Assembly (NCBI GenBank): GCA_965230045.1
Contig: OZ245940.1
Location: 2,108,001-2,172,000 of the forward strand
Source of the DNA: G963662905 sp965230045
Lineage (GTDB): Bacteria; Bacteroidota; Bacteroidia; Bacteroidales; WRLA01
Reading direction: 5' to 3'
Length of the DNA stretch: 64,000 nucleotides
Shown: piece after piece, positions 24,401 through 29,904 of the stretch
How positions within the stretch are numbered: the first letter of the stretch is position 1
How the letters are laid out: each line of letters opens with the position of its first letter
The notes under the pieces: generated by a model
Seen by the model: the letters and a program-made list of their open reading frames with translations, nothing else
What the model was told of the DNA's origin: nothing
The model's database searches: none
Made by a program: the position numbers and the translations under genes

Positions 24401-26048
24401 TGGTGATATTGTTGATAATCAGGCTGTCGGGGCCTGAAATAAGGGTGTCCATAGCGTGTTCGCTGGAGCAAATCTGGCCGGATGCCCTGATTTCCCTGAG
24501 AAAAATACTGACCGGGCCTTTTTTCAAATCAGTGAAAACCGGTGAAGGCTGCCAGTCATTGCTGTCGAGGCTGAATTCGATATTTCCTAAACCGCCCGAA
24601 GCATAAATGTTTAATACGCCATTACTGTCGTTGTAACATGGACTTACGTCGGTGATGAGCAGGCTGTCGATGTGCATTGGAATAAATGCATCCGGATTGA
24701 CCCAGTTTACTGTGCCTGTAAGCAGTGAATTATATGCTGTGTCGGGATGTGTGCCGCTACCGGAAGGGTCGTAGGTGTTCGTCGCTGTGATGTTTTCAAT
24801 TTCCATAAAATTGAGCGTCATCACACTATCGGAAAATAGGACGGCATTTTTATTGGTTTGGGTGCTGGTGATTCTCGTGAATTCGCAGTCGATATCGCAC
24901 AGCATTTCAATGCCATCTAAAAAGGATTGTGTGCTGTCGGCCTCAAGTGTCATTGTGGTGGGCGTTGTTTGGTCGGTTTGGTATCTGCGCCAGAATGATC
25001 GTTTAAACGAATTGCTCCCTTCCTCTATGGTAATGTCGTGGCCAAAAAAGATGCTGTCCAAAACCTGGTTGTTGCGGCCTTCGATTTCTGTTTCGTCTTC
25101 AATATATACATTGGTAAAAACATTGTTGTCGCCATAAATCCTCGCGCCACAAGAGGCATCTGTGAAGCTGACATTATTAAATGTGTCGGAAGTGGCTTCC
25201 AACTGTCCATACAAATAATGGCTTTCAAACACTACGTCATTATAGCGCAGCCCATGGCCAGCAAGCATTTCGCCGTTCATGGTATGTGTGAAAATTATCG
25301 TGGATGTGCCGGCATTCAGCGTCATCAGCTCACTGTAATCAATAAACCAGCACGGATCCCAGCCTTTTCGTATGTAGAAATTTGAACTGCCCATGTTTAA
25401 TGTGCGTTCGGCTTGATAATCGCTGAAGAAACGGTCGCATTCTACAGCAAAATTGTTTGTGTTGAGGGTTCCTTCGTGAAGGTAAATGTGGTTGTCAACT
25501 ACAAGGCTGTCGAGCAGGTTCCATTCTCCGCCATCGCCCCGGAAATAAATATGGTTCCTGAAGCGGAGGCTGTGTGTTTTAATAGTATTGCCCGATGTTG
25601 ATGCTTTAAAATATATTAATCCCAGATATTGGTAATTTTCACCATCTTCGAATGGGATCAGTTGGAGGGAACCGTATATGTGCAAATCATGAGCGCCTTT
25701 TAAAATAGGCTCAAGGCTGGCTGATGATGCTTGCCATGACATGGTTTTGCAAACGCATTCCTGGCTGTTGGCATCGGTTATAAAAACGGTGTCGTTAAGA
25801 GCCAGAAATGAGTTACCGTCAAAAATAACGTTGTTGTCCGGGCCGGGTGGGCTTGAAGGGTGGTTCGTGCCTCCTGAACTTAAAGACCACATCAGGGTGT
25901 CGCCCCAGCTGCCATTGCCTCCCACCCAATAATAGGTTTGTGCCTCGCTAACAACTTGAAAGCAAAGTACTAAAAGAATTATAATTATTCTTTTTAATAC
26001 AATCCATGATTGTCCTGTATCCCTATGTTTTTCAGTTTGTTCTAGCAA
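9420..26048 (-). CDS. Giant secreted SprB/PKD-repeat protein with T9SS type B sorting domain
   Basis: About 5,542 aa, in order: signal peptide (hydrophobic run after KR, ending EAQ near residue 37); a YYWVGGNGSWGD motif and a beta-rich region to about 470; 16 SprB-type repeats (about 470-1755), each with a C..D.G...GG..P motif; 44 PKD-type repeats (about 1758-5440), most with W.FGDG; and a C-terminal domain of about 90 aa (NAFSPNGDG, FNRWG, WDG, GTVMLLR) typical of T9SS type B cargo. The product is predicted to be exported by T9SS and held at the cell surface as an adhesin or gliding-type filament. The only usual in-frame start after the upstream stop (26073-26075) is TTG at 26048. The ATG at about 26008 is out of frame, so the start is uncertain. 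A paralogue follows on the same strand after 272 bp. Confidence 0.93.
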   Translation of the reverse strand: MLEQTEKHRDTGQSWIVLKRIIIILLVLCFQVVSEAQTYYWVGGNGSWGDTLMWSLSSGGTNHPSSPPGPDNNVIFDGNSFLALNDTVFITDANSQECVCKTMSWQASSASLEPILKGAHDLHIYGSLQLIPFEDGENYQYLGLIYFKASTSGNTIKTHSLRFRNHIYFRGDGGEWNLLDSLVVDNHIYLHEGTLNTNNFAVECDRFFSDYQAERTLNMGSSNFYIRKGWDPCWFIDYSELMTLNAGTSTIIFTHTMNGEMLAGHGLRYNDVVFESHYLYGQLEATSDTFNNVSFTDASCGARIYGDNNVFTNVYIEDETEIEGRNNQVLDSIFFGHDITIEEGSNSFKRSFWRRYQTDQTTPTTMTLEADSTQSFLDGIEMLCDIDCEFTRITSTQTNKNAVLFSDSVMTLNFMEIENITATNTYDPSGSGTHPDTAYNSLLTGTVNWVNPDAFIPMHIDSLLITDVSPCYNDSNGVLNIYASGGLGNIEFSLDSNDWQPSPVFTDLKKGPVSIFLREIRASGQICSSEHAMDTLISGPDSLIINNITTDSAICHSECSGRMIFEITGGTLPYDISLNGGTSWATGDTLENICPGSYSNILIRDINGCPYDGPAIGTQTIQQPAETIISFNAQNLFCHNDSSGNITANASGTHPPFSYSWVNVLDPSDTISTGNTAPYLAAGTYKVITYDAYGCLKTQNQSITQPDTLNIGFSTTAINCFGDSTATLTATASGGTAPFSHYWSGGQSQLNTNPSVLLNQPAGIYTDSITDANGCSFKKNYEITQPTDLEIIFDTIAHLDCYGAQDGFIKASASGGTPLDPPLNPYILNWQPGGESTDSIFDKAAGEYIFIVTDKKGCQKPDTATITQNPEIEVDFNIFHPVCHGDSTGYIKANISGGFPGIETPYHLEWTKYGSTEIISRSDSVFHLTAGTYELKITDSLSCTKFETIEIIAPPKLQINFLLGTDNCSGTSGNWIKAIGQGGTPYENLSREPYDYLWLPPLSSTEDSVYNLSQGTYHIMITDSLGCTATDSARVAPFDGSLEYSDILCNGAANGWAKVNPVGGSTPYTFAWKKEPAPDIIGTNDSIINLDPGTYTVIVTDNNNCLYYDTVYITQPTALSLSFTSSPASCYDSTDGTATAIVGGGTPFASPAYRYSWSNGDTTASITTAAGRYYLTATDSLGCTISDSVEIIQPDSISINSLTGSNLTCYNYNDGQIEISASGGTGTINYTLQPAAQSNQSGTFSMLNPGGYFVQINDANGCLKNSDSLFILNPDTLHIDSAHKTDILCHNQSNGSMITFGGGGTTPLTYTLWDPDSVTSNSNGLFNNIPEGTYSITLSDANDCPQAQWGTISILNPPAIEVLWDTISPLSCHNANDGSISLMATGGIGALTYTLNPGNISSDTGYFANLSGGSYNIRISDQNACLLDTNNIEVINPDTITFLVDINDVSCYNAADGSFEIHALGGTRPFMYSINNGNSWQTDSVFNILDTGTYALMVRDTNYCLSYSGIAQTRTITQPDSLTIAFSNIIHPTCAGCSDGSITANVSGGTASYQHFWSNGMTGATISGLTAGCYTDSVVDQHGCSTTKEICISEPPEFELTIDSANVRCFGQSNAWIKALLTGGTKPYTYEWKKLPGAAIIGTDSLITGLDSATYQLTVWDFYGYSLQRNIYISQPDQIQISLSHIDSLCPEEHIGWIKADVNGGNPPFNYSWQWSAGDTLSGHPDSVFNLQAGTYSLTIQDDSLCQGIASATIFSYPSPVSNFTVAPVCFGDSSSFTSISSAIGSTIGSYHWNFNDPAAGDDSISALMNPKHLFTSPGNWQTEHYVIDQRGCSSDTTNKSVNVYALPEADFSWDSVCNGNEVPFTDLSSQGSGNISNWNWSFGDGNNSFIQNPSHLYGNYGNYNVQLSISDIYGCKDSIEHQIRVYSNPIADFIALNPCAGSQVQFTDLSDSVADPITHWLWDFDDGTYTSLQNPIHVYGGIGNYEVSLRVSNQIGCADSIMDTIEVWPSFWADFKFDTVCFGQPTQFRDTLLSTDIVPESWFWDFGDGATSTEQNPSHIFSSPGTFSVVHTVTDTNGCIATKTHLVGIYPLPQPAFSASTECLGDSTTFINQSELNASGIQDLLWQFGDGGTSSLENPRHLYLSSGYYNVVLNITNSNGCFGSDTAEVLVSPLPTAGFTADTACLGFPTHFTDQSSGSIGSITNWEWDFGDGSSSSSQNPNHTFATAGVHNVQLIILNNNACSDTIIKTVYVAPLPVPDFIFDTVCLYETTHFTDQSTALGGINTWLWDFGNGNFSNDQNPSFSFNIPGNNPVSLQLVDNLGCIAGITKDVLVYQLPVSNFSFGSNICLSDSVAFTDLSLPQADSIISWSWDFGDGSTSNGQNPKHKYASAGSYFVRLAITNNHLCSDTLIQEIIMNEMPVTGFSADTACLGSPTQFMDQSSTTSGSLNYWYWDFGDGNASGDQNPAHIFNSPGIHSVRLISGNNFGCNDTLEKNIFVRPLPLSSFLFSEVCLGDSTEFTDQSGSPNGAVISWMWNFGDGNSSNTQNTRHLYTTSGIYNVSLTVTDAAGCAKDTTNPIEVYPLPIADFAYTVNCINDSTSFSDLSSGNGSAISSWFWDFGDGSTSTEQNPKHVFSSAGIFNVQLIIINGNNCSDSIQKPINIYPLPDAGFEYSLACAGDSTHFNDTSHSAYGEIIWRSWDFGDPASGSNNTSSLQNPWHKFSSAGIFTVRLIIENTQGCRDTLSKEVTVLPRPHPDFGFNNDCLGDTIFFIDQSSANPGNNITQWMWQFGDGNTSAQQNPWHIYADHGNYTVRLSIQENTGCIADTTKVVQVWPLPVADFTYYSGCINEVTHFIDQSSGSGWDITDWHWNFGDPASGAANTSTLQNPGHTFSLSGEYLVSLTVSNSNGCQASVQYAISIDNGPIADFLTDTICQDFPAYFDNLSYSTVDPIVSWYWNFGDGDTSTLQYPYHTYAGYGTHYVSLSVETANGCHADTIKEIFVTPLPDVDFNWAQNGCSGDSIQFYDLSSFIAPNAVNIRLWDFGDGATSTEKNPKHAYAVPGPYTVTLAITDTSGCYNSLQKEITIKEGPNASFSHDVVLCNEAHFTNLSNDNQYDIINWYWNFGDPSSSSNTSTLENPTHIYDNTGSYSVRLIVENELLCRDTVYNTINISKPVAGFMASSNTSCPQNPIQFTDTSLTMGQTIISWLWDFGDGLTSTLSNPAHAFDNQGNYTVKLIITTDQNCTDSTTAIISILPSPQADFISTSFVCQGDTSWFEDASFSITGADITNWHWEFGDGGTSNLQNPWHIYNAGGSYSAYLQISDENGCTADTSKSIEVHLPPQSSFSYQIFNCDSAQFTDLSIASSSPIDFWLWNFGDPASGTSNISTEQNPHHYYYAAGTYNVTLITENEAGCSDTSVLSIEISHPQADFTQTAPSYCPDVPVQFSSTSVGTAIVSWYWEFGDGQSATSGNPLHAYTDAGIYQVSLSITNASGCQSQVVHQVEIHGKPVAAFSNNSPVCLGDSIYFDDLSSSVGNGLITQWQWDFGDGSTSGDPEPAHLYSNDGYYTVALQVTNEHQCFDITDKIVEIQALPTADFNHSIYGCDTVQFTDLSQSFGYAITDWEWDFGDPDSGPMNFSDEQNPFHLYTEAGTYSVQLIVSTAVGCRDTINQEISIDEKPVAGFTVDQDSLCAGLQMQFTDTSSISTGSISSWLWSFGDGTTSTEQSPQHAFEEPGMYFVTLTVTGSNGCTDNEIQPVFVSPGVFAAFDHSNLLCAEQEVSFYDGSSSIWQGDITEWLWDFGDGSTSNEQDPVHTYLNAGNYQVSLRVTNSFGCIDDSLRTISINDQPQANFSTETINCDTTWFTDLSSDPNTNITTWQWDFDDPSSGWHNHSTESNPYHVYYVPGTYSPSLTVTNETGCSSMTTKSVTVNRPVADFSSNSPCQGQQSNFTDNSWSPGGAIVSWLWDFGDGNSSTDRNPSHTYASAGTYYVRLTVTNNLGCLSHIVIAHHVKYPPTADFQMSGNFGCLNETIQFTDLSYATGGSIDIIAWYWDFGDGGYSLEQNPSHTYIIPSNYVVTLVVYDGEGCFSQTTKNVIISQYPQANFTHQTLNCDTTWFTDLSNGMGSDIIYWDWNFDDPISGAFNTSTEENPWHIFTETGTYNVQLVATNASGCSDSISLPVFFDAAPAVGFYSDTVCLGNPTQLNDTSPAANLIYWSWDFGSGHSSTQQNPSFTFLQHGLNPVSLTVTNEIGCSSTFTANVMVDTLPEANFDMSDTTCLLHEVHFTNLSIPHAASITDFLWNFGDGATSTEENPSHTYTSPVTYFVNLSVSNSNGCQNSLQKPIFANPDPVANFTFDTVCLGLPTNFVDLSSSQYSYVTYWEWHFGDGSDTLGIKNPPHVYPDSGNYTVQLIIADMWGCSDTISKEIRVHPLPIADFSISNESTCKGDTIFFQDESTPTGAPLAAWNWYFGHPSSGSNDSSQLQNPWHVYDSAAVYYSLLIVTDSNGCRDDILKPVEIHPLPNANFTYSSQCVTDSVSFTDLSSANQSQLEEWLWDFGDGTTSGEQNPKHLYTAGLLNYTVNLTVTDTNGCSKSISQDIALIPLPEANFSYSMNVPCSGEFTEFFDESQANEGIITSWQWDFDDGSSSTIPNPVHYYPLSGNYNVQLIVRNSGGCYDTTIQTVVIHDAPLVDFTYDTVCFGDTTQFIDTIFTSGAIIERKWEFGDGQITYGKNPLHHYNFADTFDVRLTVTDTNGCINYMAHPVIVRPAPAVDFEYNTACFGNATNFHGINNGTTTSWFWTFGDGNTSTAQDTNYIYESPGVYKVTLTASDINGCKATIEKYIAVLDIPKANFTWDNTWCDDGFVQFHDSSWHSSAIINKWQWQLDSNYFSIWQNPDYVYDITDTCYDVKLIVTDNKGCSDSVTKTVCVAAGFHIDFDFENACPGDSALFRGISLAEEDPAVLWQWKIGQQTIETQNDSLWFVFEESGPVEIKLKAWDSEGCVDSLVRIINVYKKPIAQFEATTAACTDSTHFTDLSIANADDINSWTWNFGDTNSGIWNTSALQNPSHLYPQGDSLYLVHLHVSNSNGCTDTASMMVRHLPCFRLDFSISSEYHCAEEEIYFIDQTIIGSQAIEIISYKWDFDDGNTLSYNEHRDSVQHQWLVPGNYTILFTVTALMEGDVFHDTITKALTISPDPVSRFTFADVCAGDSTHFTNESFISEGEIKYRIWDFMNGEYLTDENPVYFFPEAGTYPVSLISISETGCRDTMTQEIEIHTLPTVELKLKPPFACGDSSVIEIIDEGSINSGSISQRIFSFGDGTSVSTMQDTVNHIYNTGSYIVKLESISEAGCSSFDSTDIRIFEPPVAVISHQPDSASGLDPLIEFNPYSSLEGDGAITSWFWDFGDHEKVWEMEPVHRYSDTGYYKVILRIGDENQCQSSDSSIVHIYPELSFYIANAFSPNGDGVNATFGPHALFVEDKSYEFLIFNRWGAVVFQTNDPQGKWDGSVNGDPCPSNLYVWTINLEDNNGVKEVYKGTVMLLR

Positions 26049-26103
26049 AACAGTTTTATTACGGATGCTTTTCTACGTTAGCTCTTTATCTTAGTTGCTA
26101 ATA

Positions 26104-26130
26104 TAAAGATATTTATTGAAATACAGACAA
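26104..26130 (-). promoter_or_regulatory. Weak promoter candidate for the giant gene
   Basis: Read on the minus strand, a TTG (complement of 26128-26130) lies 16 nt before TATCTTTA (complement of 26104-26111). This resembles the Bacteroidota TTG-N-TAnnTTTG promoter with one mismatch. It is about 55 bp upstream of the assumed start. The surrounding stretch is very AT-rich, so a chance match is possible. Confidence 0.3.
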
Positions 26131-26184
26131 ATAGTTTTGTAAAATAGTTGTATTGGGAATGTGTAATTTTGTAAATATTCAATA

Positions 26185-26216
26185 AAAAGGAGCTATAATA
26201 AAATATAACTCCTTTT
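26185..26216 (-). terminator. Hairpin terminator after the AIM24-family gene
   Basis: AAAAGGAG (26185-26192) pairs perfectly with CTCCTTTT (26209-26216) around an AT-rich loop. On the minus strand the second arm ends in CTTTTTATT. It lies 22 bp beyond the stop of the minus-strand AIM24-family gene and before the giant gene, so it probably separates their transcripts. Confidence 0.6.
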
Positions 26217-26237
26217 GTTGTATTGGCCTGTTGAAGT

Positions 26238-27002
26238 TTAATCTCCGCTGATGAGACCGCCCAGCAGCCCTCCGCCAATGCCTGCGACGCCTCTTTTCTC
26301 GCCTTTCTGTTGGAATTTTGCTGCGGCAAAAATGCGGTCGGCTAGCCGCGAGAAAGGTAAGCTTTGTAAATAAACTTTTCCCGGGCCGCTCAGGCTTGCC
26401 AGAAATAAACCTTCCCCGCCAAAAAGTGCATTGCGGAACCCGCCAATAAATTTGATATCATAATCGACAGAAGGCTCAAAAGCTACCAAACAGCCTGTAT
26501 CTACCCTCAGGTTTTCGCCGGGCTGCAATTGCTTTTCAATGATAGTGCCACCGGCATGTATAAATGCCATGCCATCGCCACTGAGCTTTTGAAGAATAAA
26601 GCCTTCACCACCAAACAAACCTGCGCCTATCCTTCTCGTAAACGCAATATCGATGTCCACACCTTTCGCAGCACAAAGAAAAGCGTCTTTCTGGCATAAG
26701 TATTCGCCACCGGTCCGCCCGAGGTGAATAGGGATTATTTTGCCGGGATAAGGGGCGCCAAAAGCAACATGCCCCTTGCCATAACCATTGTGAAGGAAGG
26801 TCGTGATGAAAAAACCGTCTCCGGTCAGCATGCGCTTAAAGCCCTTGAAAAGCCCGCCGCCTGTATTGGTCTGCATTTCAATGCCGTCTTCCATATACAT
26901 CATTGCACCTACTTCAGCACGAACGCCTTCGCCCGGATCGAGCTCTATTTCAACAAGCTGCATGTCATCGCCAAAAATTTTATAATCGATAATGTCTGCC
27001 AT
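26238..27002 (-). CDS. AIM24 / TIGR00266-family protein
   Basis: 254 aa. It has the fold signature of the AIM24/TIGR00266 family: repeated glycine-rich beta segments such as GGGLFKGFKRMLTGDGFF near residue 50, GAGLFGGEGFILQKLSGDG near 130 and ALFGGEGLFLASLSGPG near 195, with a glycine-rich tail (GIGGGLLGGLISGD). Members are widespread small cytosolic proteins of unclear biochemical role. The mitochondrial AIM24 name reflects a distant relationship. There is no signal peptide or membrane segment. The length is normal for the family. It is monocistronic: a terminator-like hairpin follows it and tRNA-His is divergent upstream. Family assignment is confident; function is unknown. Confidence 0.88.
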   Translation of the reverse strand: MADIIDYKIFGDDMQLVEIELDPGEGVRAEVGAMMYMEDGIEMQTNTGGGLFKGFKRMLTGDGFFITTFLHNGYGKGHVAFGAPYPGKIIPIHLGRTGGEYLCQKDAFLCAAKGVDIDIAFTRRIGAGLFGGEGFILQKLSGDGMAFIHAGGTIIEKQLQPGENLRVDTGCLVAFEPSVDYDIKFIGGFRNALFGGEGLFLASLSGPGKVYLQSLPFSRLADRIFAAAKFQQKGEKRGVAGIGGGLLGGLISGD

Positions 27003-27081
27003 AAAAAAGTGTTTTGATGAGTTTTTGTAAAACTACTCATTTCGCCGAAAAAAAGAAACCGAATTTTTTTAAAAAAAGTCC

Positions 27082-27111
27082 TTGCAGGTAATCCAAATTG
27101 GATTATCTTTG
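27082..27111 (+). promoter_or_regulatory. Promoter of tRNA-His
   Basis: TTG at 27082-27084 and TATCTTTG at 27104-27111, spaced by 19 nt, match the Bacteroidota primary sigma promoter (TTG at -33, TAnnTTTG at -7). The tRNA begins about 40 nt downstream. Confidence 0.8.
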
Positions 27112-27150
27112 CACCACTTTTTCCGTAAGGGAAAACGATCTTTAAATATG

Positions 27151-27224
27151 GTGAATGTAGCTCAGTTGGTTAGAGCACTGGATTGTGGTTCCAGGGGTCG
27201 TGGGTTCAAGTCCCATCTTTCACC
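27151..27224 (+). tRNA. tRNA-His (GTG anticodon)
   Basis: A full cloverleaf is visible: acceptor GTGAATG with CTTTCAC (T-T mismatch at 6:67), D arm GCTCAGTTGGTTAGAGC, anticodon loop TTGTGGT with anticodon GTG, and T arm GTGGGTTCAAGTCCCAT. A G at 27150 can serve as the G-1 that pairs with discriminator C73 (27224), the identity element of tRNA-His. CCA is not encoded. Confidence 0.96.
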
Positions 27225-27228
27225 CATA

Positions 27229-27259
27229 AAAGCCTGTAAATTACTTATTTACAGGCTTT
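27229..27259 (+). terminator. Intrinsic terminator after tRNA-His
   Basis: A perfect 13-bp stem (AAAGCCTGTAAAT with ATTTACAGGCTTT) with a 5-nt loop begins 4 bp after the tRNA. The 3' arm ends in TTT, then ATTCTT. It also lies 44 bp beyond the stop of the convergent permease gene and may act in both directions. Confidence 0.8.
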
Positions 27260-27303
27260 ATTCTTATATGCGTATTTCTGTTGCTTCCCCCTTGCGGTCT
27301 GTC

Positions 27304-29733
27304 CTATTCGTATTTTAGTACCTTGACCGGGTTTTCCCTTATCGTTTTTATGCTGATGATGCTGGTAGAAATTAAAGTGATTCCCATAGTGATGACTGCT
27401 GCCAAAATATAAGGGCTCAGGCTTTCTTCGGGCTCATAAGCGAAATTCCCCTGCCAATTATCAATAAAAAAGATTGCGGGCAACCATGCTATGATATTGG
27501 CAATGATGATCAGAACAACATATTCTTTGCTCAGAATGGCGAGGAGTTTACCGCCTGGTGCTCCCAACACTTTGCGGATACTAACTTCTTTTTTTCGCTG
27601 CTCGGCCATATAGCTTGCTAGCCCGATAAGGCCCATGCAGGCTATAAAAATGGCCAAACCGCCAAAAATGGCAGATAAAACCTGCATGGAGCTTTCCCTG
27701 CGGTAGTTTTGATTATAGCTTGTTTCCAGAAACTCAAACTCAAAATTCATGGATGGTATATTCTTTAACCAGATTTTCTCGAGCTTGTCTGTCAGGTTAT
27801 GTAAATTATTGCTTTTGAAACGAATACATAAATACCGGTAAAAGTCCGGAAAAATATGGATCATCAGCGGTTCCACTTTGTGATGCAGGCTGGCATAATT
27901 GAAATCTTCAGTTACACCGATGATGGTTCCGCTTTTGGGTTCTTCCAGACCATAAGTGTACTCAAAAGCTTTGCCGACAGCATCTTCAAATTGTAATTCT
28001 TCAACCGCAGCCTGGTTGAGCAGAAATCCGCTCCGCCGGTCGTAAACCGAGCCGGGATGAAATCCTTCTCCCTGCACTGTGTTGATCTCCAATACATCCA
28101 GGTAGTCTTCATCCACGCTAAGCACGCGTATTACCCTGTTGCCATTATCTTCTTCGTCAATTCTTTGCTGCTCTGTAAGGTTTGGAATCCGTATTCCAAG
28201 ATAGGGCACCCTTTTGCCTGGAATATTGTCCATAAATCCGACAGCTTTTACTTCAGACAGGCTTTTTGCTTCCTGTTTAAAATTTTCAAAATCAGCCTGC
28301 ATTTCGGGTCCGGGCATTCTGAAAACCAATATATTTTCTTTTGTAAAACCAATGTCCTTATTGAAAATAAAGTTGAGCTGTTTGTGGATGGCGATTGTGC
28401 TGATGATCAGAAAAGCGGAAATGGTAAACTGAAAAACGACCAGTATTCTCCTGAAACTAAATGTTCTGTTGCAGCCTGTTGTGCCGTTTTTGTTCATTTT
28501 CAGTACTTGCTTCACGGGGATGCGCGAAAAAACAATGGCCGGATAAATTCCGCTCAGGCCGCCACTTAATAAAAATATTGCCAGGCTGATCCATATCAAT
28601 ACTGGATTGGAGAAAACACTTTGCGAGATTTCTTTGCCTGCAATTGTATTAAATGCCGGTGTTAGTAATTCGGTGAGGCAGAGGCCGATTATCAAGGCGA
28701 TAAAGGCTATAATGTAGGATTCCAGATAGATCTGACGGAAAATTCTGCCCGGCCCGGCACCCAGCAGCCTGCGGATTCCTGCTTCGCGTCCACGGATAGT
28801 CGTGCGTGCAGTTGAAAGGTTGGCGTAATTGATGCAGGCAATCAGAATAATAAATATGGCGATAATCCCAAATATCCGTACGTACATGATGTCTGAATTT
28901 GAACCGATTTCCTTTTCCGCATGACTGTGCAGGTGAATATCTTCAACCGGCATTACAATCAGCTCCGGTGTATTATTGCTTTCTTCGCGGTATTCTTCCC
29001 TTGCCGTGATTTCCCAGGCAAATTCATTGATCTTTTTTGAAAAGGCTTTGCTGTCAAAACCTTCTTTTAGCCTGATGTAGGTGTGAAACGCCATGGGTGC
29101 ACCGGCATTGGGCTGGTTATAACGATAGCCGGCTTCGAGGTACATAATGAGCCCGCTAACAACTTCTGCCCGGAAATGACTGTTGGGCGGACTGTTTTCC
29201 ATCACGGCGCCCACAGTGAAGTTGCGCTTGCGGTATTTGAATGTCTGCCCGATTGGATCTCCATCGAAAAAACGTTGCGCAAAACCTTCTGAAACTACGG
29301 CCATGTTAACTGTATTGAGTGTTTTGTTGGCATCACCTTTCAGTATTTTGAAACCGAAAATGTCGAAAAAACTCGAGTCGGCAAAATATATTTCATCCTG
29401 CATGGCACTGAGTTTTTCTGTTTGCACGCTTACAGGGAGTAGTCTCCTGTTAAAACGGCATCCGCCTTCTACTTCCGGAAACATTTTAATCAGCTGATCC
29501 AGGATAAAGCCCTGTGAGGCGGCCCAGTGTGAACTCTCGGAAAAACCCTGCTCAATGCGGTATAAACGTTCCGAATCTTTGTGGAATTTATCATAGGAAT
29601 ATTCATCAATGATGAACATAAAAATAAGCAGGGCAACGGAAATCCCAATGGCCAAACCGCCGATATTGGTTATCGTAAAAAAAGGTTTCTTAATGATGTA
29701 GCGTAAAAATACTTTTACCTGATTGCGGAACAT
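27304..29733 (-). CDS. ABC transporter permease, MacB/FtsX type
   Basis: 809 aa, the usual size for this Bacteroidota permease family. It has an N-terminal membrane segment (FTITNIGGLAIGISVALLIFMFI, about 20-42), then a periplasmic MacB-like core domain (YDKFHKDSERLYRIE... to about 280). The first FtsX-type membrane bundle (about 285-410) includes NYANLSTARTTIRGREAGIRRLLGA. A second periplasmic domain follows (about 440-680), then a second bundle (FGGLAIFIACMGLIGLASYMAEQRKKEVSIRKVLGA, about 680-800). It would pair with a separate ATPase, which is not in this window, to move lipoproteins, peptides or drugs or to drive a mechanotransmission step. The substrate is unknown. It stands alone on the minus strand between the tRNA terminator and the broken hydrolase gene. 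Confidence 0.92.
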   Translation of the reverse strand: MFRNQVKVFLRYIIKKPFFTITNIGGLAIGISVALLIFMFIIDEYSYDKFHKDSERLYRIEQGFSESSHWAASQGFILDQLIKMFPEVEGGCRFNRRLLPVSVQTEKLSAMQDEIYFADSSFFDIFGFKILKGDANKTLNTVNMAVVSEGFAQRFFDGDPIGQTFKYRKRNFTVGAVMENSPPNSHFRAEVVSGLIMYLEAGYRYNQPNAGAPMAFHTYIRLKEGFDSKAFSKKINEFAWEITAREEYREESNNTPELIVMPVEDIHLHSHAEKEIGSNSDIMYVRIFGIIAIFIILIACINYANLSTARTTIRGREAGIRRLLGAGPGRIFRQIYLESYIIAFIALIIGLCLTELLTPAFNTIAGKEISQSVFSNPVLIWISLAIFLLSGGLSGIYPAIVFSRIPVKQVLKMNKNGTTGCNRTFSFRRILVVFQFTISAFLIISTIAIHKQLNFIFNKDIGFTKENILVFRMPGPEMQADFENFKQEAKSLSEVKAVGFMDNIPGKRVPYLGIRIPNLTEQQRIDEEDNGNRVIRVLSVDEDYLDVLEINTVQGEGFHPGSVYDRRSGFLLNQAAVEELQFEDAVGKAFEYTYGLEEPKSGTIIGVTEDFNYASLHHKVEPLMIHIFPDFYRYLCIRFKSNNLHNLTDKLEKIWLKNIPSMNFEFEFLETSYNQNYRRESSMQVLSAIFGGLAIFIACMGLIGLASYMAEQRKKEVSIRKVLGAPGGKLLAILSKEYVVLIIIANIIAWLPAIFFIDNWQGNFAYEPEESLSPYILAAVITMGITLISTSIISIKTIRENPVKVLKYE

Positions 29734-29770
29734 GATCTATGAATTTGGGGTGTTATCAGTTTTTTAAAGG

Positions 29771-29798
29771 AAGAACCCGGGCCGTAACCCGGATTCTT
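29771..29798 (-). terminator. Hairpin between hydrolase and permease
   Basis: On the minus strand AAGAATCCGGG pairs with CCCGGGTTCTT (one G-U pair, loop of about 6 nt), 107 bp past the hydrolase stop. The T-run after it is poor (CCTTTAAAAAA), so a terminator role is only likely. Nothing else is apparent in 29734-29904. Confidence 0.4.
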
Positions 29799-29904
29799 TT
29801 GGGCTGAACTGTGGTTAAAAGATTGCAAAATTCCGATTAACATACCACAGAACAGCGGCGCATTATGAATATTAAAAGAACGTTGGTTTGTATAAATTGG
29901 AGTG

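Noticed and set aside
52..25932. Dozens of 60-200-codon frames inside the two giant genes, several with repeated cysteine or AKIP motifs
   Set aside because: They repeat with the PKD period of about 250 bp and are other frames of WDFGDG-encoding DNA. The giant frames explain them.
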